In this document: positions 17,786 through 26,216 of the stretch, in pieces
How the letters are laid out: every line of letters starts with the position of its first letter
Position numbering within the stretch: the first letter of the stretch is position 1
DNA from: JABWCQ01 sp964530625
GTDB taxonomy: Bacteria; Electryoneota; RPQS01
DNA length: 36,210 nt
Direction: 5' to 3'
NCBI GenBank assembly: GCA_964530625.1
Contig: CAZHAK010000028.1
Coordinates: 1-36,210, forward strand
Translations under genes and position numbers: made by a program
The notes under the pieces: model-generated
Seen by the model: the letters and a program-made list of their open reading frames with translations, nothing else
The model's database searches: none
What the model was told of the DNA's origin: nothing

Positions 17786-18589
17786 TCACCGACCAAGCAA
17801 TTTGAAGTAAGCTGTGATGATTTTCGGTCCCCAAAAGAGGCAAATGACCGTCGAAACTGTAAGAAATGGGCCGAATGGTACTGACCTGTTTGCTATGTTT
17901 TGACGTAAAATCAATAAAATCAATGCGAACAGTGTTCCGATCGCGGACGCCATAAATACCATTAACAGCGTTGATTCCCACCCCAGAAAGGCGCCCGCCA
18001 TGGCTCCAAACACAACATCCCCGCCCCCCATCGCCTCTTTCTTGAAAACAAACTTGCCCCCAAGCAACATGAAGAGGAATATTCCGAACCCGACAGAGGC
18101 CCCGATCAAGGCCGACTTGAGGGGTAACATGCCGAAAAATGCTGCTCCGGTGAGGCCAATCAGCAGGAGGGGGATCGTGATAGCAAAGGGGAGTAGCCAG
18201 TGCCGCAGGTCAATAATCACGAGCGCCAAGAGCCCGATAAACAGCAGTCCGTAGGCCATCCCGGCAAATGTCGCACCCCACTTCCAGACCGCAAAAACTG
18301 CCAGCCCAGCCGAGGCTAATTCAATCAGCGGGTATTGAGGCGAGATAGGCGCTGAGCAGTGGCGGCACTTTGCCCGCAGAATCAGCCAACTTAGGACCGG
18401 AATGTTATCAAACCAAGCTATCTTTTTCTCACAAGACGGGCAGCGAGATGGCGGTTTGACTAATGACTCTTCTGCCGGCAAACGGTAGATCAACACATTG
18501 GCAAAACTCCCGATACTGGCCCCCAGAAACCCGGTGACTATAAGGATCGGGAGAGCGGGCAGCGCGCCCCACGGAGTTTCTATTAACAA
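17786..18589 (-). CDS. pilD: Prepilin peptidase / N-methyltransferase PilD (family A24)
   Basis: 267 residues from the TTG at 18589. This start is chosen because GGGAGG sits 6 nt upstream; an upstream in-frame GTG at 18622 lies inside a terminator-like hairpin and adds only polar residues. The N-terminal methylase-type domain has the zinc tetracysteine CPSC (50-53) and CRHC (75-78). The two catalytic aspartates are Asp127 (VIIDLRHWLLP) and Asp191 (MGGGDVVFGAMAG). About seven to eight membrane helices are visible. It cleaves the leader of PilA and the minor pilins on the cytoplasmic face and methylates the new N-terminus. Last gene of the pilus locus. Confidence 0.94.
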   Translation of the reverse strand: MLIETPWGALPALPILIVTGFLGASIGSFANVLIYRLPAEESLVKPPSRCPSCEKKIAWFDNIPVLSWLILRAKCRHCSAPISPQYPLIELASAGLAVFAVWKWGATFAGMAYGLLFIGLLALVIIDLRHWLLPFAITIPLLLIGLTGAAFFGMLPLKSALIGASVGFGIFLFMLLGGKFVFKKEAMGGGDVVFGAMAGAFLGWESTLLMVFMASAIGTLFALILLILRQNIANRSVPFGPFLTVSTVICLFWGPKIITAYFKLLGR

Positions 18590-18610
18590 TTTATTCCTCC
18601 CAAATGAAAA

Positions 18611-18644
18611 GGGTGACTGCACATCCTATATATGCAGTCACCCC
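18611..18644 (-). terminator. Intrinsic terminator-like hairpin between pilC and pilD
   Basis: On the minus strand an 11-bp perfect stem (GGGTGACTGCA/TGCAGTCACCC) with an 11-nt loop is followed directly by TTTT. This is the most canonical intrinsic terminator inside the pilus locus. It lies 22 nt before the pilD start, so pilD expression must depend on readthrough or a promoter not recognised here. Confidence 0.65.
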
Positions 18645-18667
18645 ATCAAATTTTCAAGTCCTGTGCA

Positions 18668-19921
18668 TCACGAACTTGACTGAATCGCCTGACCAAGCAT
18701 AAATACCGGCAGGTATATCGCGATCAGAATAATACCGATCACGCCGCCAATCAAAATGATCAGCAACGGTTCAATCAGCGAGGTCAGTCGGCCAATGGTC
18801 GCGTCCACCTGCTTTGAATAGAACTCCGACACTTTCTCAAGCAGCTTGTTGATTTCACCGGTTTCCTCACCCGTCTGAATCAACTGCACCATGATCGGAG
18901 GAAACACACCTGTCTTCTTCAAGGCTACTGAAATCGCGTAACCGTCTTTGATCATATGCTGGGCGTCGCGCAAAGCATTGCCAATAACCCGGTTTTCAAC
19001 TACGCGAATAGAGTGGCTCAGCGACTCCAATACCGGAACACCGGAACCAATCAAGATACCGAATGTTCGCGCGAACTTGTCCATCAATGACGACATTAAC
19101 AAGCCGCCGAAAACGGGAAACTTCAGTTTCAAGCTGTCCCAAACGAGACCGCCGCGCTTCGTTTTGGTCAATAGCCAGAGTCCGGAAACGGAAAGCAGCA
19201 CAAACGTAAGAACAATTGGCGCCTGGTTCACCATCAGCTTCGATATCTTTATCAGCACGAGTGTCGCGAACGGCAGCTTGGCTGAGAGCTTGGCGTAAAC
19301 ATCCTCGAACATCGGCACGACAAAAATCATCAAGAATGAGATGACTATCGCCAAAAAGATGATGGAGAATATCGGGTATGACATCGCAGAAATGACTTTC
19401 CTTTGCGTGTCTGATACCGTCTCCAAATAGTCTGACAATTGTTCGAGAATGACGTGCAAGTTACCCGACACCTCACCCGCGTGAACCAGCGCCACGAACA
19501 AGTTGGAGAATACACCCGGATGCTTGGCCAAGCACTCGGAAAGCGCGTACCCTTTCTTCAAATCCGTCGCAACCTGAACCAGCACTTTCTTGAAGCGGTG
19601 GTTGCGTTCTTCCTGCAAAAGATTCGTAATTGCGCGCTCAATCGTCAAACCTGCCGAGAACATCGTTGAAAGCTGGCGCGTGAAAAAGACCAACGTCTTC
19701 AGAGGCACACGCGTCCTCCAACGATACACCGCCAGGCTGACTTGTTCGCTGACGCTCATCTCATCGAGCGCCAAGCCTCCCTTGATCTCGCGCACTGAGA
19801 CAATCTGCGCCGCGCCCTTACGACGGAGCGCCTCAACCGCCGCTTCATAGCTGGCGGCTTTGACGTTGTCTTCCTGACGGTTTCCCGCGGCGTCTTTGAT
19901 GACGTAACTATATGTCGGCAT
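18668..19921 (-). CDS. pilC: Type IV pilus inner-membrane platform protein PilC
   Basis: 417 residues, normal for PilC/GspF. A soluble N-terminal domain (MPTYSYVIKDAAGNRQ) precedes two T2SSF repeats: the first with TLVFFTRQLSTMFSAGLTIE and the second with FARTFGILIGSGVPVLESL, each followed by a membrane helix pair. The C-terminal helix LLIILIGGVIGIILIAIYLP is typical. PilC sits in the inner membrane, contacts PilB and PilT, and guides pilin polymerisation. It starts 29 nt after pilB and is followed by a terminator-like hairpin before pilD. Confidence 0.96.
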   Translation of the reverse strand: MPTYSYVIKDAAGNRQEDNVKAASYEAAVEALRRKGAAQIVSVREIKGGLALDEMSVSEQVSLAVYRWRTRVPLKTLVFFTRQLSTMFSAGLTIERAITNLLQEERNHRFKKVLVQVATDLKKGYALSECLAKHPGVFSNLFVALVHAGEVSGNLHVILEQLSDYLETVSDTQRKVISAMSYPIFSIIFLAIVISFLMIFVVPMFEDVYAKLSAKLPFATLVLIKISKLMVNQAPIVLTFVLLSVSGLWLLTKTKRGGLVWDSLKLKFPVFGGLLMSSLMDKFARTFGILIGSGVPVLESLSHSIRVVENRVIGNALRDAQHMIKDGYAISVALKKTGVFPPIMVQLIQTGEETGEINKLLEKVSEFYSKQVDATIGRLTSLIEPLLIILIGGVIGIILIAIYLPVFMLGQAIQSSS

Positions 19922-19950
19922 CGCCTGTTTGCCCGTCCGATTGCTTTAGG

Positions 19951-21654
19951 TTACATGTCCATGACCGTCACGCGCAACAGCTCGTGACTTGTCGTTATTC
20001 CGGCGAATATCTTCTTAAACGCTGAGTCGCGCAGCGTGACCATTCCATTGGCTATCGCCGCACTCCGGATTTCGTCCTGATTGGCGTTGTCAAACACTAA
20101 AGACCTGATATTACGCCTCATCTCAAGAATTTCAAATATGCCCGTTCTGCTGTGATAGCCCGTATTCCGGCACTGTGCGCAGCCGCGTCCGCGCCAAAAC
20201 TTGCGTCCTTTCAAGAAGTCCTTGTCTATCGCAAGGGCTTCCATTTCGGCTTCGTCCGGCTCATACTCAGTTTTACAATGCTGACAGACCCGACGCACAA
20301 GTCGCTGTGCCATCACTAAGTTCAACACGCTCCCGCACAAGAACGGCGGAACACCGATGTCCAACAAACGAGTAATTGTGGACGGGGCGTCATTCGCGTG
20401 AACCGTCGAAAACACAAGGTGACCTGTCAAAGCGAACTTCACCGCGATGTCTGCGGTTTCTTCGTCTCGAATTTCACCGATCAGCAGTTTGTCAGGATCT
20501 TGTCGAAGGATAGAGCGAAGCGCCGCCGCAAATGTTAATCCGATTTTCGCTTTTGTCTGAACTTGGTTGATTCCGTTGACGTGATACTCAACCGGATCTT
20601 CCACGGTCGTGATATTGTCTTCCACGCTCTTGATTTCGTTCAGAGCGGCAAACAACGTCGTGGATTTTCCCGATCCTGTCGGACCGGAGATAATGACCAT
20701 CCCGTAGGGCTGACGAATCCAGCGGCGAAAGATCATGCTGTCTTCTTCGTCGAAACCCAATGTCGCCAAGCTGAAAGCGAAACCCGACTTGTCGAGCAAA
20801 CGCATCACGATCTTCTCGCCCGTAATCAACGGTAGAATCGAGACACGCATATCGATCTCTTTGCCCGTAGACCGCACCGTGAAACGGCCGTCCTGCGGCA
20901 ATCGCTTTTCGGCGATATTCAATTTCGAGAGAATCTTTATGCGAGATACGATGCCCGAATGCGATGCCTTTGGAGGACGCATAACCTCACCCAGCACACC
21001 GTCCACGCGAAAACGCACAACCAGCGCGTCTTCATACGGCTCAATGTGAATGTCTGTGGCGCGTGACTTGATCGCGTCGGCAAGCATCAGGTTAACGAGC
21101 TTCACCACGGGCGCGTCGTCGGTGCCCGCTGTCTTGCTCATGTCGACAAGGCTCTCGTCGTCCTCGTCCGACGGCGCAAAGAACTGCAAATCACCAATCG
21201 CTTCGGTGACTTCGCCCTGCTTGCGAATCTTCTCGTAAGAGTTTTCTATTGCTTGAAGAATAGCAGACGGCGACGCAAGCTTGGTGTCCACGCGCTTACC
21301 CGAAAGCTTACCGAGATTATCCACAGCGACGATGTCGTCCGGGTCGGCCATCGCCACAACCAGATCCGTATCCGTGAGTCCAAGCGGAATCAACAAATGT
21401 TCTTTGGCAAATCCCTCTGGAACCAAAGCTAACGCATCTCCATTCTTGGCCGCCAGCTCATCTGCGGGAATAAATTCCACGCCCCACTGTTCACCAAGAG
21501 CCCTGTACACTTTTTCTTCCGTGACATGCCCAAGTGAGACTAGCGTTTCGCCGATCTTCTTCCGCTTCTCTTTTTGCCGCGTCAACCCTTCATTGAGCTG
21601 TTGCGTGTTGATATGACCCAAGCGGATCAGTATCTCGCCAAGCTTTTCTCTCAT
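19951..21654 (-). CDS. pilB: Type IV pilus extension ATPase PilB
   Basis: 567 residues. The N-terminus (about 1-150) has MshEN/GspE-N type sequence with LGEILIRLGHINTQQL and a repeated IGETLVSLGHVTEEKV, the kind of module that binds cyclic di-GMP in some PilB and MshE proteins. The ATPase core has Walker A GPTGSGKS (324-331), Asp box, Walker B LLIGEIRDEE (390-399) and His box ALTGHLVFSTVHAND (408-422). A zinc tetracysteine is visible at CQHC (457-460) and CAQC (492-495). PilB powers pilus assembly with PilC. It follows the Ig-repeat lipoprotein gene after a GC-rich stem-loop. Confidence 0.97.
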   Translation of the reverse strand: MREKLGEILIRLGHINTQQLNEGLTRQKEKRKKIGETLVSLGHVTEEKVYRALGEQWGVEFIPADELAAKNGDALALVPEGFAKEHLLIPLGLTDTDLVVAMADPDDIVAVDNLGKLSGKRVDTKLASPSAILQAIENSYEKIRKQGEVTEAIGDLQFFAPSDEDDESLVDMSKTAGTDDAPVVKLVNLMLADAIKSRATDIHIEPYEDALVVRFRVDGVLGEVMRPPKASHSGIVSRIKILSKLNIAEKRLPQDGRFTVRSTGKEIDMRVSILPLITGEKIVMRLLDKSGFAFSLATLGFDEEDSMIFRRWIRQPYGMVIISGPTGSGKSTTLFAALNEIKSVEDNITTVEDPVEYHVNGINQVQTKAKIGLTFAAALRSILRQDPDKLLIGEIRDEETADIAVKFALTGHLVFSTVHANDAPSTITRLLDIGVPPFLCGSVLNLVMAQRLVRRVCQHCKTEYEPDEAEMEALAIDKDFLKGRKFWRGRGCAQCRNTGYHSRTGIFEILEMRRNIRSLVFDNANQDEIRSAAIANGMVTLRDSAFKKIFAGITTSHELLRVTVMDM

Positions 21655-21690
21655 AGTCCTATGTTGTACGTCCTATTGTCGTCCAAATAC

Positions 21691-21723
21691 GGGCCGGAGC
21701 CGGTGTATATCCGGCTCCGGCCC
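21691..21723 (-). terminator. GC-rich stem-loop after the Ig-repeat lipoprotein gene
   Basis: Perfect 13-bp stem (arm GGGCCGGAGCCGG) with a 7-nt loop, 30 nt after the stop codon and 37 nt before pilB. No U-tract. It may lower downstream expression or stabilise the upstream mRNA. Confidence 0.5.
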
Positions 21724-21752
21724 CCGTTGTCATTTTATATTTCCGGGTTGGA

Positions 21753-24446
21753 TTAAGGAATCCTTCGGAAGTTGATTACTTGCGAGTCTGTCGCTTCCTG
21801 ATAGCCGACCACCTCAACTCCAACCTGTCCCGGAATCTCGGGCGTCACAGCGTCCGGGAAAATGTTATTGACAGTCTCGACCAGATAAAGTGAGCATTCA
21901 CCGTTCAAAAAGCCCCAGTCAGGCCCTGTGAGTGCCGTACTAAGCGTCGGTCCGGTTCCATTCGGATTTGCATACATGCGGCCACGCCCCGTTGAGTAGT
22001 AGACCCGCTGATTGTTGATCAGCACTTCGTGACCGTCACGAACGATTGCCCGCAATTCAATGCGGCAGGGATTGCCGTCAGCTTGGAAATGCCATGACCC
22101 GGGAATTGCGTTAATTTCGACCGTCGGTGCCTGAACAGGCAAAACGAAATCCATGGTCTCTATAATTCCGTTTGAAGTTCGTGCCGAGATCGTTACAATA
22201 TTATTCGTTACGAGCGATGTGAAACGAAGTGTCGTGAAAGCCACACCGGGATGAGTCTCGCCGTCTGAATTCTGATTTCCGACCACGACCGATTGCGACA
22301 GAATCTGAGCCAACTGAGGCGGAGTCACTTCAAAGAATACTGCCGTGCCACTGATCACGTTGTTCTGGACAATGTCCTTCACTAACGCGCTTATCTCAAG
22401 ATCCCAGTTCGCGCCACCACCGTGGACTCCGATTTCATTTACACCGATCTGAATCTCATGGGGAGGACCCGCCACGACTGAGCCTGTGGCCGGGCTGCAC
22501 TGTTGGCCGCCTGCCTGAAGATTCACGCAGGCTCGCACAGAGACTGGCCCGACGCCCGAACCTGCATTCAATGTTGCCGTTCCCAATCCGTTGGATGTCT
22601 GCGCCGAATCCGATGCGCCACGGTTATTGATATTTACTCCGGCTGGCGCACCTGCTTCTAACGTGAAATATACCCACGTTCCATCGGGAACGGGGTTTCC
22701 ATTTGCGTCAAATGCCCGAGCTTCTATTTGTGCCCAATCTTGTCCGCCCGATCCACGGACGAGCATGCTTGACGGGTTCAAAGTAGTCGTTAATGAGTTT
22801 GCGAAACCCGCTAAAATTGTGGCGGACGTGAACGTACTATCGAGTCCTCCAACCAATTTCGCCGTTACGATTCCCACACCGGCCTGATTACCCGGCCGAA
22901 GCGTGGCTTCGGCAATGCCCGTCTCATTTGTTTCCACGAATGGGGTTATAGATCCAAGCGTCGTGGTAAAGTTTACGGTTGCACCGGCCCGCACAGGGTT
23001 ATTAAACGTGTCGCTCACCAGCACTATGGCCTGTGCAGTCTCGTTGATTTGAATCGGCGGTATCGCGGCAACGAAGTTGACATAAGTAGCACGGCCCGGA
23101 ACCACATTAACTATCAGAGGTTCAGAGAATTGACCGCCGACTTCCACCGTGATTTCTGGCGGCGATTGTGGGAGTGAGTTGCCAAGATAATAGAAATTCG
23201 TCGAATCGGGGCGGCCGTCCACCAAACGAGTCGAATCATACTTAAAGGAGCCGCCTTGGGTGACGCGGAACTTTGCAAAGTAGCCGTTTACACGTGCGCC
23301 GTTGGCGAAAAACACGTTGAGGTTCAATGCGATAGAGTCCACTCCGGCGATTCCTGTCGTGTTCGCGGCGGAGAGGTTGATATCGCCAATACCAGATGCG
23401 GGAACGATGCGAATATTCACGGTGTCGCGAATACCCCATCGCTCGTAACGTGCTACGACTAACGACGAGTCGGCCGGATCCTGATCATTCGGAATAGACA
23501 TTCCGCAGAAATTCACGATTGCAACACCCAGAGAGTCGGTTATCGCCCAGGGCTGGACAGCGCCAAAGCGCGGTGCGCCGAAGCGAATCGTATCGCCGCG
23601 CACTGCCTCACCGAACTGATTCTTCAACGTTGCCGTTATGTTCGCAGCCGTTATACAGCCGTCTGCTTCGATCTCCCTTGAACTCGTGGCGAGCACAAGT
23701 GTGCCCAAAATGGGGGGTACCTGAGTCACGTTCACTGTGGCAGAATCACGCAATGTACCCGCTCTAACATAAATTGTGAATTCGCCAAAGTCGCGATTGT
23801 TATACCACCATGTCGATGTTCGACCACTTGCATCTGTTACTGGTGGTGTAATCAAACTACCGCCAGTCGCGGACAGTGTTAGTTGAACATTAGGTACGCC
23901 ATTGCGATTGATGTCGTTGATCCGCAAGTCGATTTGAGCGGAATCTTCGACCAGAGGCGAGGCCTCCATTTGCTGCGGAGTGACCGTCATTGTAACCGAT
24001 TGGATCGATTCCGTCAATTGCCGTATCACAAGAACTCTTTGCGCAGTCACGCCGGATGTTGTTGCCGTGATAATCTGATCACCGGCTTGATTGTACACTC
24101 GAAAGATCGCGTTGACACGTCCTAAGGCGTTGGTCACATTTCCTTGTTCACTGTCAACATACTCGATAACCCCCAGGCTCGAATTCGCCAGGCTAATATC
24201 AACCGTTTGATTTGCCATGGCAAGTCCTGCCGTATTGGTCACGATTATCGTGACCGTAGTAGATGCCGAATCGTTCGGTAAAAACCGAAGCGTGTCACTT
24301 GTCGCACCCGTTACAATCTGCACGGATCCAACACCTTCACCGCCAGGGCTTGTACTCTTTTCCTGGCAGCCTACGCCACTTAGCAGAATCGCCGTCGCGG
24401 CGACCATAAATACTGCCCAGCGGATGAGTTTCATTTTTGCCTCCAT
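21753..24446 (-). CDS. Large Ig-like (Big_1/invasin type) repeat lipoprotein in the pilus locus
   Basis: 897 residues from the first ATG, 893 from the second (24434). Each ATG has its own GGAGG 4-5 nt upstream. The signal MKLIRWAVFMVAATAILLSG followed by VGC gives a lipidated Cys (Cys23 from the second Met). The rest reads as about eight Ig-like repeats of 90-115 residues with group 1 patterns, e.g. TIIVTNTAGLAMANQTVDIS, GNPVPDGTWVYFTLEAG and NNPVRAGATVNFTTTLGSI, each closing with a Gly-Thr-Ala or Gly-Ile-Ala turn and strand. Such repeats make a rigid rod, as in intimin and invasin, but there is no beta-barrel or LysM domain. It is placed between the SLBB gene and pilB, so it may be a surface adhesin or a structural partner of the pilus pore. 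Role is inference. Confidence 0.85.
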   Translation of the reverse strand: MEAKMKLIRWAVFMVAATAILLSGVGCQEKSTSPGGEGVGSVQIVTGATSDTLRFLPNDSASTTVTIIVTNTAGLAMANQTVDISLANSSLGVIEYVDSEQGNVTNALGRVNAIFRVYNQAGDQIITATTSGVTAQRVLVIRQLTESIQSVTMTVTPQQMEASPLVEDSAQIDLRINDINRNGVPNVQLTLSATGGSLITPPVTDASGRTSTWWYNNRDFGEFTIYVRAGTLRDSATVNVTQVPPILGTLVLATSSREIEADGCITAANITATLKNQFGEAVRGDTIRFGAPRFGAVQPWAITDSLGVAIVNFCGMSIPNDQDPADSSLVVARYERWGIRDTVNIRIVPASGIGDINLSAANTTGIAGVDSIALNLNVFFANGARVNGYFAKFRVTQGGSFKYDSTRLVDGRPDSTNFYYLGNSLPQSPPEITVEVGGQFSEPLIVNVVPGRATYVNFVAAIPPIQINETAQAIVLVSDTFNNPVRAGATVNFTTTLGSITPFVETNETGIAEATLRPGNQAGVGIVTAKLVGGLDSTFTSATILAGFANSLTTTLNPSSMLVRGSGGQDWAQIEARAFDANGNPVPDGTWVYFTLEAGAPAGVNINNRGASDSAQTSNGLGTATLNAGSGVGPVSVRACVNLQAGGQQCSPATGSVVAGPPHEIQIGVNEIGVHGGGANWDLEISALVKDIVQNNVISGTAVFFEVTPPQLAQILSQSVVVGNQNSDGETHPGVAFTTLRFTSLVTNNIVTISARTSNGIIETMDFVLPVQAPTVEINAIPGSWHFQADGNPCRIELRAIVRDGHEVLINNQRVYYSTGRGRMYANPNGTGPTLSTALTGPDWGFLNGECSLYLVETVNNIFPDAVTPEIPGQVGVEVVGYQEATDSQVINFRRIP

Positions 24447-24548
24447 AAGTCCCTCCAGGTCCTTTGTTTGGTTTGGAAACTGACCGGAAACTTCCAGTTC
24501 GAAAATCTCCGATTAATCCCTTAACCGATCTCGAAGGGGATATTGTAG

Positions 24549-26216
24549 TTATCTTTTTGTTGCGGTGTCAATCACCAACACGATAGTCGCTAACTGCGCG
24601 ACTACCGAAATCACGTCTTTTACGCGTTCCCAGCTCGTCGTCCGTTGACGTTGCGGAATGAACAGTACGTCGCCGGGATCTACGCTGACCTTACTCGAAT
24701 AGCGTAACTGCGAGCCGTTGCGAGCCTTCAAAATCACGGCACGGCCCTTCCAGCCAGCACTGTTCTTTCCTCCGGCTTGCTTCAAATAATGGTTTAAAGA
24801 TGCGCCCTCAACCCAAGGTACTTCGCCCGCGTTGTTGACGTATCCTAATACTCTGACGCCTAATGGCTGCGACGGCACATCCAATTGATCACCGTCCAGC
24901 AACACCACATCGCCGGCCCAACCCGCTTCACCTTGCTGGGCGCTCAGATCGAGCACGACCGTGCCATACTCCCATCGCGCAAACTCCGCCGACATCTCGA
25001 TGTCCGCCAGCATATGCGGATCTTCTTTCGTCGAGGTTTTGGACGGATTCAAAAACATCCTGCGACGCTCTGAACTGATCCTATCGTCAGATCGCCGAAT
25101 CAGTCGCGCCGATTGTAACGCTGCGTCAGGAAGCAAACCACCAGCTTTGTCAAGGATCTCGGAGACCGTCGTCGTCCCCGGAATAATTGTATAGCCTCCC
25201 GGCATTCCAACTTGACCACTCAGAGTGACAGACCCCAGTGTTATACTTTTCGGCTTCCCGCCGACGTAAATTCTGTCCCCGGCGTTTACGGGTTTCGAAG
25301 AAGATGACAAATCAATCGACTGAAGTTTGTCACCTGATTGCATCGTAATTAGTTGTGAATCCGCTAATGCCGTCAAGCCGCCTGCAAGGCTTAGCAGTAT
25401 TTTGATGTCATCGCCTGCCGCATACTCATACAAACCGGGGCTGCGGACTTCACCAAACACACCGACCTCATAGGCCGCGCTTTTTGGCGGGACGTACACC
25501 ACCGCTCCATCCTGTAAGTAGGGGTTTCCGCTGATGTCGCCGCCCTGATAGAATCTCAAAAGATCGACAGATGTGACGTTCCCGTCACGCGCATCGCGCA
25601 TTTCAATCTGCCGCAGGGCCGCAGTCGGAACACTGATGGTATCACCCGATTGCATCGAGAATGCGGTTTTCGCTCCACCTGCAAGCTCTACTGCGTCCGC
25701 TACGCGAGCAGTGGCGGGAAGCGCGTATGTTCCCGGCACTCTAACCTCGCCGGTAACGTGTACGCGAAATCTACGCGGCTCCAACAATGAAACTGATATC
25801 CGACCGCGCCGGAGGGCACCCTCAAAAGCTTCCACAATCGCTGCTTCAGCCTCTCCAAGGCTTAGTCCTGCCACCTGTACCGCCCCTGTAAAAGGAACCG
25901 CAACCCGGCCTTCACCTGTCACAACAGTCGGCGATTCCTCATATGCGGGGCTCCAAATCTGCAACATGAGTTTGTCGCCCGGCCCGACTCTATAGGAATC
26001 CTGATCGACAACGCCTTCGTACGTCGAAAGAGTTGTGCTCTCCGCTCCGAGCTTACTTGCTGATATCCGCTTTAGAACATCGTGCCGAGAAGACTCGCTG
26101 CCAGATCCTCCGAACTCTTGTGCTGAACTCGAAGCAATACCAAAGATCAACATACAAAACCAGCACCATGCCGCGATCTGCACACGCGGCGCGCGGTTAC
26201 TCGTTTCCTTCACCAC
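24549..26216 (-). CDS. SLBB/polysaccharide-export (Wza-like) domain protein in the pilus locus
   Basis: 555 residues. A signal-like hydrophobic N-terminus ends near SSSAQ. A polysaccharide-export domain follows (about 72-145: DSYRVGPGDKLMLQIW, VTGEGRVAVPFTGAVQVAGL). About four SLBB-type beta-grasp domains come next (VHVTGEVRVPGTYALP, VGVFGEVRSPGLYEYAAG, VTLSGQVGMPGGYTII, VRVLGYVNNAGEVPWVEG). A C-terminal helix (DVISVVAQLATIVLVI) may be membrane-inserted, like the outer-membrane helix of Wza. Such proteins form periplasm-spanning channels for capsule. No glycosyltransferase, Wzx/Wzy or tyrosine kinase is nearby. It begins inside pilQ (GTG at 26216 or 26213, SD GAGG), so it is made with the secretin. 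Function here unknown. Confidence 0.88.
   Translation of the reverse strand: MVKETSNRAPRVQIAAWCWFCMLIFGIASSSAQEFGGSGSESSRHDVLKRISASKLGAESTTLSTYEGVVDQDSYRVGPGDKLMLQIWSPAYEESPTVVTGEGRVAVPFTGAVQVAGLSLGEAEAAIVEAFEGALRRGRISVSLLEPRRFRVHVTGEVRVPGTYALPATARVADAVELAGGAKTAFSMQSGDTISVPTAALRQIEMRDARDGNVTSVDLLRFYQGGDISGNPYLQDGAVVYVPPKSAAYEVGVFGEVRSPGLYEYAAGDDIKILLSLAGGLTALADSQLITMQSGDKLQSIDLSSSSKPVNAGDRIYVGGKPKSITLGSVTLSGQVGMPGGYTIIPGTTTVSEILDKAGGLLPDAALQSARLIRRSDDRISSERRRMFLNPSKTSTKEDPHMLADIEMSAEFARWEYGTVVLDLSAQQGEAGWAGDVVLLDGDQLDVPSQPLGVRVLGYVNNAGEVPWVEGASLNHYLKQAGGKNSAGWKGRAVILKARNGSQLRYSSKVSVDPGDVLFIPQRQRTTSWERVKDVISVVAQLATIVLVIDTATKR

Noticed and set aside
18609..18646. Promoter inside the pilC-pilD hairpin loop (TATATA)
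   Set aside because: The only TTGAAA-like -35 upstream is 19 bp away and the element is buried in a terminator stem-loop; terminator is the better reading.
21753..24446. Intimin/invasin-type autotransporter
   Set aside because: The Ig repeats fit, but there is no LysM or beta-barrel domain and the N-terminus is a lipoprotein signal.
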